Of a stretch of DNA of 61,238 nt, positions 21,761 to 32,539 are shown one piece after another (within the stretch, counting starts at the first letter, position 1; each line of letters begins with the position of its first letter). The notes beneath the pieces are model-generated. The model made no database searches. It saw only the letters and a program-made list of their open reading frames with translations, and was not told the DNA's origin. The stretch is taken from positions 1,467,412-1,528,649 of the forward strand of contig FN649749.1 in NCBI GenBank assembly GCA_000310025.1, given 5' to 3'. The position numbers and the translations under genes are program-made. This DNA is from Ectocarpus siliculosus. Taxonomy: Eukaryota > Sar > Phaeophyceae > Ectocarpales > Ectocarpaceae.

Positions 21761-23476
21761 TTAACAGCCAGGCGGTAAAAATGACTTTGATTTTGGAGCA
21801 GTTCTGCAGCTCTCATCAAGAAACGGAACGATGGGATGAGCACATACTTGCCCAAGCGCATTATTGCATCATAAATATATGCAAATTCAGTTACAGGTTC
21901 CAGTCGCATGACGTGACGAAGGTAATGCGATATGGCGATGCTCGGGCAGGAAAGCCCGTACGTGTAGTGCACCGCATACATAAGACGAACCCCCTGTGCA
22001 GCCAGAACGATTCTCACGTGTGTGTACGGCTGGTTCACCTAGGTTTGCACATACCGCCAGCAAGACGTAAAGAGATGACGCTCCGTCACATCCTATTTAT
22101 TGAGTCGGAGATTGCGTTTTCCCCTCAAGGAAATAGCCAAAAAGGAGCATCCTCGGCCAACCGGGCGAGCAACGGGGCTGTGGTCATTAATGACTTCTGC
22201 GGCGGGGCTATGATGTGATGGCCACACCATGCATGTGCACTACGGCAAAGGATGATCATTTCAATTTTGAAGTCCTTGTCGCGTTCAGATTGTCCAATGT
22301 TCTTCCAGCGCGGTTATCGGCACACTCCGCACTTCCGCGGGGAGGTCGGTCCGTTTCGCCAACGTGAATTGTTTTCGTGTCGTCACGGCAGAGAATGTGT
22401 ATTGATTGATTTCTTATTCGTTTTGGTTTGGTTTGGGGGTTTGCGTTCATCGCTCAGGTCTGTCCTACTAATAGGTTAATCATGCGCACTTGACTTGGTT
22501 GTATTATTTGGTGATTTTTCGAGTACGGGTCGTGCCCTGTTTCATCTTCCATTGGTACTGACTACTATCATGCTGAGTACTCAGAGCTACGTAGTGAATG
22601 CAATAGTTTCGCAAGGGTTTACTCGGTAACGGTTTTTATTCTACACCGCGACTTCACCCAGCTGTTGCGTAAGCCGCTCTTCGGCCGAAATCGACACGTG
22701 GTCGCTATTAATGTAGACTAATGTGTTGCCATTCTAGGAGGCCTTACGACCGCCGAGAACGAGAGCGCAGGTGGATTGGAGAATAAAGGGAGAACAAAAT
22801 GCCTCACTCGCCCACGGGGTTGGAGGACGCGCGCAACCCTCAGTTTCCACGAGCAAAGCGTGAAAGGAGGGTGAGGGATGGAAAACCAAACACATCCTTC
22901 GCGGAGCGCGCCGGAGGGCATCAGCGACGGAAACGCCTCAGCGGAGGAACGTCAGCAACAGTGTGCTGGTCAGAAACTGCTCCGGACGGCGCATATGTTT
23001 CGGGGAAATGCGATTGGGCGGGATCGCAAGGTGGGGTGACGGATGATATTTTCCTCGCTTGTCACAGTTGGTGTAGGGTATTCCGAATACCGCCGAATCT
23101 GCTGCGAATATCATGGACGAAAGGAGTGAAATTCGTCTGGTCCGTTTCCACATAGTCCACATATTTCACCGACATTATACCATTTACCTTGGATTGTCTT
23201 GTTGGCTTTGCAGTATTTTCACGTGTCTTTATGCAAGAGTGTCGTGCGACTGCACTGAAAATGCAGAGTATTGGCTCCAGATGAACATCGGTTCCCTCGT
23301 CAAGGCATCATGCGAATCATTTCGCGGGAACCTCAAAGATACAGCGGGAAGCACCCAACGCCATGAAACCACCATACGGCGCCGGGCCCATGGCGATCAA
23401 GAAGGGCATGGCAAGCGACACTTAGCGCTTCATAGAGCACCACAGCTGGCCATCGCCAATCGGTTCTGCACGTCAC

Positions 23477-23557
23477 CGCCGAGAGGCAGGCGAGGGTCTC
23501 TCTGAGGTAGCGCTCGCCGTTGTGCTTCATGTGCAGGAACTCTTTGAGTCCTCCGAT
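23477..23557 (-). other. Orphan exon-like segment (27 codons)
   Basis: Bounded on the minus strand by an acceptor-like CCCCAG and a donor-like GTGACG, in phase 0 at both ends. It encodes a helical, charged segment including GLKEFLHMKHNGERY and LRETLACLSA, with coding-like codon choice. No partner exons were found nearby. Function unknown; it may be a relic exon of a transposed or decayed gene. Confidence 0.35.
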
Positions 23558-24121
23558 CTGGGGATTTCTAGGCGGGCGGCGGGTCACGAAGGCCAACGGC
23601 TGAGGTGTGCCGTCCCGTGTCGCGGTCAAATGCGTGCAGGGTTCGTATCGTACAGTTCTTTGTTGGTAATATAAGCGTATTTATGCACGACATCGGACGA
23701 CCCGACGGGTGGTACTGCTGTAGCCCGAAGCAGGTATCGCACGACTTCGAATTGGGTGTTTTCTGAATGGTCGTGCGTACCATTGGGAGGCTCACTCGTC
23801 CGAGACTGCTACCGTGCAACAGTTTCGCCCCGTCTGGTAGTATTCGGAGGGAGATTTTGCGTTTTAGTAGCAGAGACACGTTAGGATACCACGAAAAAAG
23901 TCGCTCGACGACGCAATACAAACGGCCTCCCCACCAGCGCATGCTTTGTTATCGGTGGGCCAGTCGTTCTTCACAAACGCAGTTCGTCTTACTCGGGGTA
24001 TGCAACAACTCCGACCGCATCATCCATGGGAGTGAGCCGTACCAGGAAATTCTTGAAACTCATGACGAAATCTCCTGGCGAAAAATGCGATCCCAGCAGT
24101 TCAAGCATCAGCCCCCGAAAC

Positions 24122-24900
24122 ATTGAGGAGAATCATCAAGTGAAAACAGCCACCCCCGAGCTAAGCATTGGTACCGTATAGATCAAGAACCAAGACATTC
24201 ACGTTCAAGAGCCCCTTGCTACAGCGTCCTCCCGCAGCACTGACAGCTATTGCAATCCTATACGACGACTGCAAGAATAATCGCGGTAACGAAACTCAAA
24301 CTCAAAATGAATTTCAAGCTATTCAGCATGTATATGTAGTCCGTATCACCACAGGAAACCGCGTTTGATCATCTGTGACGGAACACTGAGGAGAATCATC
24401 AAGTGAAAACAGGCCCCCCCAAGCTGAGCATTGATACCGTACAGATCAAGAACCAAGACATTCACGTTCAACAGCCCCTTGCTACAGCGTCCTCCCGCAG
24501 CACTGGCAGCTATTGCAATGAATCCTATACGACGACTGCAAGAAAAAGCGCGGCAACGAACTGAAACTCAAATTAATTTCAAGCTATTCAGCCCGTATCA
24601 CCGCAGGAAAACGCGTTTGATCATCTGTGACGGAACACTGAGGAGAATCATAAAGTGAAAACAGCCCCCCCGCCTCAGCTAATCGTTGATACCGTATAGA
24701 TCAACAACCAAGACCATCACGTTCAACAGCCCCTTGCTACAGCGTCCTCCAGCTTTCCTGGCAGCTATTGCAATCCAATATGACGACTGCAAGGGAAAAT
24801 CGCGGTAACGAAAATCAAACTCAAAATGAATTTCAAGCTATTCAGCATGAATAACCAAGTCCGTATCACCGCAGGAAAACGCGTTTGTTTGATCATCTGT
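24122..24900. repeat. Tandem repeat, three units of about 250-263 bp
   Basis: Units begin at about 24122, 24385 and 24637 with TGAGGAGAATCAT-AAGTGAAAACAG. They share CAAGACATTCACGTTCA (CAAGACCATCACGTTCA in unit 3), GCCCCTTGCTACAGCGTCCTCC and GTTTGATCATCTGTGA. Small indels separate the copies. No coding function is evident. Confidence 0.9.
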
Positions 24901-25352
24901 GAACAATACCGATAGATGAACCCAATCCAATAAAGAAACCAAAAGTGAAAGCATAGGAAAATCAACATATCAACGAAAGCACATCCCAACGTAGCGACCT
25001 TGCCCTCTCAGTAAGGAAGTGTGATATCTTCTACTGTTCGTGCACTCCACGTTAGTCGAACATAAAGAGACTGGGCACTTTGGACACCCATCGCTTGTCT
25101 TGAAGAACACCTAACGAGGTACATGTAGAAATGCGGAGATAGTGCGGATAAGATAAAATTTCCTCAGTCCACAGCAACTCTTCAATAGAGTGAAAATCCA
25201 ACCGTATCCTCAACTACAAAGACAGCCTTGCGATTGTTTGATATGTCTTCTGACACGCGAATTTGTCGTTCGGTCTACTCCGTACGCTTCTTTCAGACGT
25301 GCCCTCTGTTGATACCGAATAGTGTCACCCTATAGTATCATTTTCTTGGATT

Positions 25353-26780
25353 CTACTCATCACCCTCCTCCTTCTCGTCGAGGAGGGGGAAGTGGACACC
25401 CAGAGCGCCGGACAAGCGGTAGTCCTCAACGGTGCCACGGAAAGCTTTGGAGCCTCTCATTACCGCCTGCCCCTTCTCGTACACCGGACGGGCCGTTTCA
25501 CCGAGGAGGCCTGACAACGCCGGGTTGTCAACGTCCAGTCCATGCATCCCCACATCCATCTGCCAGAACTCAAGGTCAGGAAGGACGCGTCCATCCCAGT
25601 CTAACTCGCCATCGCCCTGATAGTTGACGCCAGCGTTAAGGCGCACCGTGATTGTGGACGTCTCGATTTTGAAGATGGCGTGGGTGGATTGGAAGTCGGC
25701 GAGGCCTTTCTCGGCTATGAACTTGGTGCACCACCTGCGCGCCGGCATGTTGTGGTCGTACCTCAGGACCCACTCTTCGAGGCTTTCACCTCCGAGGAGC
25801 TTGCGCCTGCCGTCAAGCATTTCCTGGTACATGCGGGCCCATATCTTGGCACCGCCGAACTGCCGGCACTCCACCGGAAGGTTGGATGCAGACACGGAAA
25901 TAACATCGTCTGCAACCGACACGTGCCTGGAGAATCGAAGGAGTTCATCCACTTCCTGACCGTCGACAACAATGCGCAGTCCTCCGTTCGCAAAACAGGG
26001 CGAGATGCCCTCAGGACAGCCGTCCGTGTCAACGGTGTAAGGGTTTTTGACCTCGATTACGACAGAGTGCCCTTGTGACAGAACAGCCAGGCTGGTCATC
26101 CGCTGGCGGTCGGGGAACTCTTCGGGCAGAGGAGCGGTGAGGCGGACGTTGATGTGAAGATCGATGTAGTCGTCCTTGATCAGGGAATACCAGCCGCCGT
26201 CAACCCCAGACCAGTCGATACTCTGGCCACGAAGGCCTTGCATGTGAGGATCTCCGCAGTCGCTGTCCCCATTCGGGCAGACTGGCGCTGTTGGTAGATC
26301 CGGCGTGCAAACACGAGAAAGGCGTCGAGGGACGTGGTTGGTTTTCACGGTGATGGAAGGATTGTGAAGTACCCGGCAATGACTTCAGCTGGTTCAAGGT
26401 CACGTAGATGTCCTAAACTGCGTTCGCAGAAATTTGGCTAAATAATATCGGCGCGATGTTTTCCCACAAAACTGTGAGTTGTACCGTACGATATCCACCT
26501 ATCCGTCAAATTTCACACCCTTGGGCGCTGTAGGTGCCGTAGGTGCCGTAGGTGCCGTGGGTGCCGTAGGTGCCGTGGGTGCCGTAGGTGCCGTGGGTGC
26601 CGTAGGTGCCGTGGGTGCCGTGGGTGCCGTAGGTGCCGTAGGTGCTGTGGGTGCGGCAGGTGCTGTCGGTGCCGTGGGTGCTGTGGGCGCCGTAGGTGCT
26701 GTAGGTGCCGTAGGTGCCGTAGGCGCTGGTGGCGTAGGTGTTGGCGCCGTTGTATCTATCGAGCAGTCACGTGCGAGCAA
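25353..26780 (-). CDS. Secreted-type protein with Ala-Pro-Thr repeat exon and GDPH motif (5' end unresolved)
   Basis: 3' exon 26287-25353 encodes about 312 residues with CPNGDSDCGDPHMQG, IDWSGVDGGWYSL, paired Cys residues and a Glu/Asp-rich C-terminus ending in TGA. The GDPH box followed by a beta-rich domain resembles the start of von Willebrand D-like domains. I see no catalytic motif. Upstream, 26519 to about 26770 encodes Ala-Pro-Thr repeats. Joining them across a 231-bp intron (donor GTGTGA at 26518, acceptor CAACAG at 26288) keeps phase and reads ...APK-APVCPNG. A start codon and signal peptide were not found and should lie further right. An alternative is a single exon from 26348. Function unknown; an extracellular or wall-associated role is inferred from Cys pairs and the linker-like repeat. 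Confidence 0.7.
26521..26745. repeat. GGTGCCGTA 9-bp minisatellite (coding, Ala-Pro-Thr)
   Basis: About 24 units of GGTGCCGTA/GGTGCCGTGG-type 9-mers. The period is three codons, so on the minus strand it encodes repeated Ala-Pro-Thr and on the plus strand Gly-Ala-Val. It is interpreted as the hinge-encoding part of the minus-strand gene. Confidence 0.95.
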
Positions 26781-28314
26781 AAAAGGGAAGGTGTGCTGTA
26801 ATCAATGTACACTATGTAGAGCGAAACCTATCGGCGAAGAGGTTGTGTTGTGTGGGCCTCTGTGAAGCCACATGTAGGAAAACCACCTGTGAGCGTTCAG
26901 GCAGCAGTGAATTTCTTGAGGGTTGAGTGAGAAACACACTCTTGCTACGAATCTTGAACGTTGCACACTCATGCAAACATCGTGCTCCGAAGTACATGAT
27001 AATGAAACGGCCAATGCCAAAGGAGGAACGGACATACGGGGATCATCATTACTGGGTGAACCGTCGCAAAAGACCGTGGAGAAGACCGGTGGCAGCGATT
27101 CGTTCCGTCGTGAGGAGGCATCATCGTTTGCACACCGTGTGTGTCTACCGGACGACCCCAGGCGCGTATGGTACAAGCACTTACCTCATTTCTGAGGGAC
27201 CATGTTCTGGATTATCACAGGTTGTTAGTTCCTTCCCGTTGAACCCGTTCGTACCACGTCCCATTTATGGATGGCGTCTCAAAGGCTCGCCTACGGGACT
27301 AAAACAACCCATCCAACCGAGAGTGGTCCGTCTTTCTGGCCTCCACCGTTCATAGGGAAGTCGTACATGTATTGACGTGGTCGAAAGAAATAACGAAGAG
27401 TTCATTTAAAGACCTGTTAAAGATACGGCTCCTGTTTGGGGATGATATGTATCGTAGGCACAGAATCGTACGCCTTGTACAGAAGTAGGTGGTGGGAGAA
27501 GGGAAAACCGGACAAAACCGCATGGAAAAAAACTCGTGAGAATAACCCCAGCTCAAAGGGACAGCAACGAGGGATTCATTGATTCGTGTATTCGGGGTCG
27601 TTCATCGTCGCTATTACACCGGGTTTGGTTCGGACACGACCCTTTGCAGGTAGTTGGTGAAAATCCCTGTTGGCACAACTAGTCTGCCATCTCCGGCACT
27701 CGCCGCCAACGTCCTTTCTGATGTTGGGGGACAAGAATTTGTATGGGAGGTTCCGAAACAAACAAATCCTTCGGCCTGTATCAACAGTGACGGGATTGAC
27801 CCCACGGTCTTCACAACACCCTAACCCTCTACATGTAGTGGTGCTCAAAGAATGGGGTTCCTTTCAGTTTGAGAGTGACGGGCCTTGGCATTCCTTCCGG
27901 CAACATCTCCGGCTACTGTAGTCATGTAGCTACCAGCAACATCATCACCTCCGCCATCACTTCCGCGTGATACCGAACACTCACCGCAAATCAGATGGTA
28001 GATGGTGGTGCCGTCAACCGAGTAAGGTGCAAATATACATACTCCAGTAAAGCCGAAGAGTGTGCATTCCTGAAAAGGGGGGCATCGCGGTACGCATCCG
28101 TAATTCGGAACAGACAGTGACAGAGACGTGGACGTTCAGTTTAATATGCCACGCGTGAGATGCACGTAGTCCCAGCCTTTGCCCTTGAGCGAAGACGCCA
28201 TTTTCCCGTCCGGGACAAATTGTCAAATATTTTTTTGGCGAAAACGTCCCGAAGGATTTGTACTCTTTTTTTCATCTCCACAAGATCAACGATGCAAACT
28301 GCATAACCTTTTCG

Positions 28315-28580
28315 GGGTCTTTCCGCGGAACGTTCCGCTGGATCTTTCCGCGGAAAGTCAGAAAGCTCCCGCAGAAAGTCCCGCGGAAAAGAAGAAATTT
28401 CCGCGGAAAGGTCCACGGAAAATTTCAACTTTCGGCGGAACTCTCGACTTCCTGCCGGAAGTATCTGCGGAACTTTCGATTCCCGCAAAAATCTTTCTTT
28501 TTCGCGGAATGTTCTGCAGTTGTCGCGGGCGCTTTGGGATTTCCGCGGAGTCTTCGGGACTTTCGACGGAAAGTGAAAAA
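28315..28580. repeat. Cluster of TTTCCGCGGAAA palindromes
   Basis: At least six perfect or near-perfect copies of (C)TTTCCGCGGAAA(G) and variants (CCGCGGAA, CCACGGAA, TGCGGAAC, GACGGAAAG) within 265 bp, on both strands because the core is palindromic. The spacing is irregular, unlike a simple minisatellite. Confidence 0.85.
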
Positions 28581-29464
28581 CGTTTTGGTTGGTTGGTAAG
28601 TCAGGGCTATTGTCAATCTATCACAGAGAGGGTTTCTTGCGGGTCCTCCATCAGGGTTGGGTGCAGTTCCAACAACGAGTGATTGTCGTTGGCGTCGCTT
28701 ATGTGAAGCTTTCTTTCCAGGATTAGCGATGACTCTGGACACTCGTGTTACGTCCAATGGCGTGTCCCATAGGTCATCGGGACGGACAGGAACGACCTAC
28801 CACCCAATATGGAGCGGCTATTCATCCCATCCATCTGATCGAATTCGGCTCCCAAACGAGCACGATTGTCAGGCCCAGTCAGGAGTACTTGGTTTCCTAC
28901 GAGTGCCTGAGGCCGGCAATTCTTAGTTGTTTGTATTCTCTTTGTCATCTGGCAGCCTGACGTTAGGTTCATATTAGAGGTTTATTTTCAAGTCTGGGTA
29001 CAATAAGGTAGATAGATATCGACAGACTGTCCGTACTATATGGTATGCATTGTAGGTACAGTAGTAGTGCATGCATGCATCCTGTCTCCTTCTCTAGCGG
29101 AAGCAACGCGAACTGGAGTATGTGCATCGTGTATTGTCACCGCACGGATGGTTACGTACTACGTATATGCCACACACACCCTCCAAGATGCAACATATTC
29201 TGCAGCTAGCTGTAGGTAGCAAGGAAGATTTGACAAATGTAGATTGATCGTTATTGTTGTGGTACGCCACAACTGTTGCTTTGTTTTGAGCTTGAGCATG
29301 CACGCAAATTTCACGGCATCATCAATTGCTGCAAGTGCTGCAAAGTTGTAGGCAATTGTCTTCTGTAGTACTGTGAACACTGCTGTTGTTGTATTGAAGG
29401 TGCTGCTGTAGACTGCGCTACGCCGTATATATACAGTTAAACAAGAGAGATCAACTTTTCGTGA

Positions 29465-30215
29465 TATCACACCGTTTCATGGAATAATTGCTGGAAGTTG
29501 GTCAGAAGTTAGTCTGCGCACAGTGAACGTTCTGGGTTGTGTGGGATAATTGCTGGAAGTTACAATAGTGCCCGACCAGTACCTGACACATATCCTTTGT
29601 ACCTTCCCAACATAACATATATGAAACACACGAGACAGCTACCAAACTGTCTTGTTGAGCCTGTTACCCGCAGAGGAAATGTCCCTATATGCTGTCTGGG
29701 AAATCGCAGGCATACAGGTACTATATGCTGTCTGGGAAATCGTAGACATACAGGTACTTTCTGACGCTATGAATTCATTGCTAATCTGTCTCAGACTCTA
29801 TGATAGGGATGGATTCGTTGTGTCATATTAAGAAAAAAAATAAAAAAAATAGTCAGAAGTTACAATAATTGTTGGAAGTTTAGTCAGAAGTTACTCTATG
29901 CAGAGTGAACGTTCTGGGTTCGGTTGGGTAAACCATTTCATGGCATAATTGCTGGAAGTATGTCAGAAGTTAGAATATTTGCTGGAAGTTGGTCAGAAGT
30001 TAGAATATATGCTGGAAGTTTAGTCAGAAGTTAGTCTGTGCAGAGTGAACGTTCTGGGTTGTGTAAACCATTTCATGGGATAACTGCTGGAAGTTAGTCA
30101 GAAGTTAGATGACACGTTCTGGGTTGTGTAAACAATTTCATCGGATAATTGCTGGAAGTTCGTCAGAAGTAGGAATATTTGCTGGAAGTCCTTCAGAGAT
30201 TAGTCTGTGCAGAGT
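29465..30215. repeat. Short interspersed direct repeats GCTGGAAGTT-GTCAGAAGTTAG
   Basis: The motif GCTGGAAGTT followed by GTCAGAAGTTA recurs about eight times, interleaved with CAGAGTGAACGTTCTGGGTT and CCATTTCATGG-ATAA. A 34-bp unit containing TATGCTGTCTGGGAAATCG is also doubled (29681-29757). The region ends just before the Cys-rich gene. Confidence 0.85.
29650..29840 (+). repeat. Dispersed repeat, second copy
   Basis: Same block order as 12235-12415 (TTGAGCCTGTTACCC, TGGGAAATCG, GACGCTATGAATTCATTGCTA, ATGGATTCGTTGTG). The class is unknown. Confidence 0.7.
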
Positions 30216-30300
30216 GAATGAAAGAGTGCACATCCCGGTCACTCTCACTTTCGACATCCTCTCCTCTCATCCCCGCATCGACCTTCAGCTGCAACACAAC

Positions 30301-31525
30301 ATGAACGCCCTCTCCCGTAACTCCCCCGCAAAGCGTAAGTCCACCCAGTCAGCGAGTCGTAGTGGAGTGTCCCGCCGCCCTGTACAACAGGGCGACCCCA
30401 ACTGGCCTTGCCCCGGGCCCGACTGCGACGACGGTCACCTGAAGCCCGTAAACAAGCGCGACGGTAAAGGCAAGTTTGCCCCTTGCGACCGTAACAACAA
30501 CCGCGACGAGGACAGTTGTAGCGTATCCTGCACCATCCTCACCCCGTCGACAACGTACCCCAAGCCGTGCCAGCTCTGCCTCGCCCCGGTGGGAGGTACT
30601 CCTTCGCTCGGGATCCCAACCGACCAGGTCAACAGCCGCGGCTACAAAGGTAAAAGAAAGTTCTCTCTTTGATTGTATCAAGAAATTTTCGCCTGATGTG
30701 TGCCCGAATGTTGTTCAGGTGTTGCACGAAGCCCTGACATGAAACTGCATCGCAACCGCAACCGCTAAATCTCTCCACAACAATGCCCTTTTTGCTTGCT
30801 GTTGTTGTCAGAGTGGAAAAATATCCACGCGGTGTGGCGTCTTTGCGCTGGTGCCAAGTCTTCGGACGGCAAGAAGTTCAAGCACGTCACCGTCGCCCCC
30901 GCCAGCCTTATCGGGGTAAATCATGTGTACACCCGTTTACATCGGAACGTGATTGTGTAGTGACCAGTCGTGTGTGTGCGTAGTTAACTAGATATGGGTG
31001 CGCGGATGCATCCGACTGTTGCTGTAAATTAGTTACCCATATGTCACAAAAGTACACCGTATTCACCGGTCGACGTCACAAAAAAATTAACATTTTTTAG
31101 TATGGGGAAACCATGTGACATTTATTCCTTATATTTTCCCCTGTCAGTACACCGAGTTCAACCGTCCACGTCATAAATAAAATATCATTTTTTTATATAG
31201 TAAAACCATGTGACATTTATTCCTTATGTTTTCCCCTGTCACCCATCCGATATCCACTGCAAAGGTGCACTGCGAGTGTTCCGACGCAGCGACTAACGAG
31301 GAAGACCTGGCCGACGGGTGCACGGGCGAGATCGTCGCGGACGACCTGATCATCAAGGATTGAGACTCCCCGCCGCTGCACTACCAGTGCGCCCGCCGCC
31401 TGTGGGACCAGACCATCAACGAGATCCTCAACAAGACCGACGAGCACCGCGACCTGGGAACTACCCATGACAAGGAGTCTTCCCATCCCTCTGCCACCGT
31501 CCCGGCCGCCCTCGCCGACCTCTAA
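30301..31525 (+). pseudogene. Cys-rich unknown protein, three exons, interrupted by in-frame TGA
   Basis: Exons 30301-30649, 30812-30915 and 31265-31525 join in phase at GT-AG sites. Exon 1 has closely spaced Cys motifs (CPGPDC, CDRNNN, CSVSC, CQLCLAP) that could bind zinc. Exon 2 encodes WKNIHAVWRLCAG and a basic stretch. Exon 3 starts VHCECSDAATNEEDL. A TGA at 31361-31363 (after IIKD) interrupts exon 3, yet the same frame continues with strongly coding-like codons (DSPPLHYQCARRLWDQ...) for 53 more codons to TAA at 31523. So this is a recent nonsense mutation, readthrough, or less likely a Sec codon. I do not recognise the family. Intron 2 contains a direct duplication around ACCATGTGACATTTATTCC (31112-31135 and 31205-31228). 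Confidence 0.7.
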
Positions 31526-31641
31526 AGTAAGACGCGTGTTTCCATTTCAGAAAAAAGTAAACGTCTCAAGCTATTCAAGGCACATTTTTGCCACCTTCAA
31601 CTGGCTTTCGCCAACTATCAATAGAGTAAAGATATCACCCC

Positions 31642-32533
31642 ATGTCTGACAATCATCGATGTCGGCCGACGCCAATTCATCGGGTAACTCGTTCAGCAGC
31701 CGCATCTCAAAATCGCCAAACACATTCACATACTGCACGTCACAATCCACACCAAAGTTCCACACCCAGCCAGAGTAACACTCCCTCAAGGAACGTACAA
31801 ACAACTCCAACTCGACGAACGCCTTCAGCTCGTCGAAATATCCAACGAAGATAGCTCACCCAACCACGAACGACGCCTAAAACTCGAACACCAAAAACCT
31901 GTCCGGATAACGCGCAACACGCAGAACTAGCAAGATCTCGCAGACGAAGACGTGCTGAAATCTTAGCGGAACGTCGACGTCGCAATGCAAACAATAACAC
32001 ACCACACCACTCAGACCCTGAACACGATATGATACGTCAACATTTAGGCCTAATGAGGAATCGTGCACCAAGGTTACCGGCACCCAGTCTAGACAGCCAT
32101 CGCGGTGACGCTAAGAACCAAATCTGCCTTGGAGTGCAAGACATTGACTCGCAATCATTAGACTTCGAGCTAAAACACACGGATTTGGATGACCCACAAA
32201 ATATCAAAATGTTCTCACTGCAATGCTCAACTTTGGAAAGAAGAAAAGAGATTAAATTGTTGTAACAAAGGCAAGTCGTGTATCCATCCTCTCCAATCTA
32301 TCCCCCACCATCTTATGGCGCTGTTTGAAACTACTAAATTCATTTCTGCTCAAAGAAGGTACAACGGGCTTTTCGGATTTACTGCATTAGGCTCAGGCGG
32401 TATTAAAAAAAAACATGGACTGAACCGCCAGCCCCTTCAATGCTCACCTTGCATGGACGTGCTTACCACCGCATATTCGACCTCCAACAACATTATGAGA
32501 ACTATTCCGTGTCGAAGCAATCATCGCAGCTAA
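31642..32533 (+). pseudogene. Helitron N-terminal (Helitron_like_N) region, frameshifted
   Basis: The segment from about 32210 carries the typical run CSHCNAQLWKEEK, CCNKGK, IHPL--IPHHLMAL, RRYNGLFGFTALG. It then shifts frame into LHGRAYHRIFDLQQHYENY, matching the FRIHGQ-YH--- step of Helitron proteins. The upstream Arg-rich region (ELARSRRRRRAEILAERRRR) is in a third frame with stops. Known Helitron proteins join this domain to Rep and helicase domains; here it is broken. Confidence 0.78.
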
Positions 32534-32539
32534 ACGAAT

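Larger units (their letters stand above)
20306..25352. other. Repeat-rich spacer between the phosphodiesterase and GDPH-protein genes
   Basis: No complete gene supported. 20450-20660 is a degenerate short repeat with recurring CCCAT/GACGAACCCAT and TTTCTTTGACG-like motifs. 21060-21760 holds hairpins, 23477-23557 an exon-like segment and 24122-24900 a tandem array (all listed separately). 21780-23330 and 24900-25350 show nothing recognisable. Confidence 0.6.
26781..30300. other. Spacer between the GDPH-protein gene and the Cys-rich gene
   Basis: No gene supported. 26781-28300 shows nothing clear (a 5' exon of the GDPH-protein gene could hide here). 28315-28580 is a palindrome cluster, 29465-30215 a short-repeat region, and 29650-29840 the second copy of the dispersed repeat of 12235-12415. 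Confidence 0.55.
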
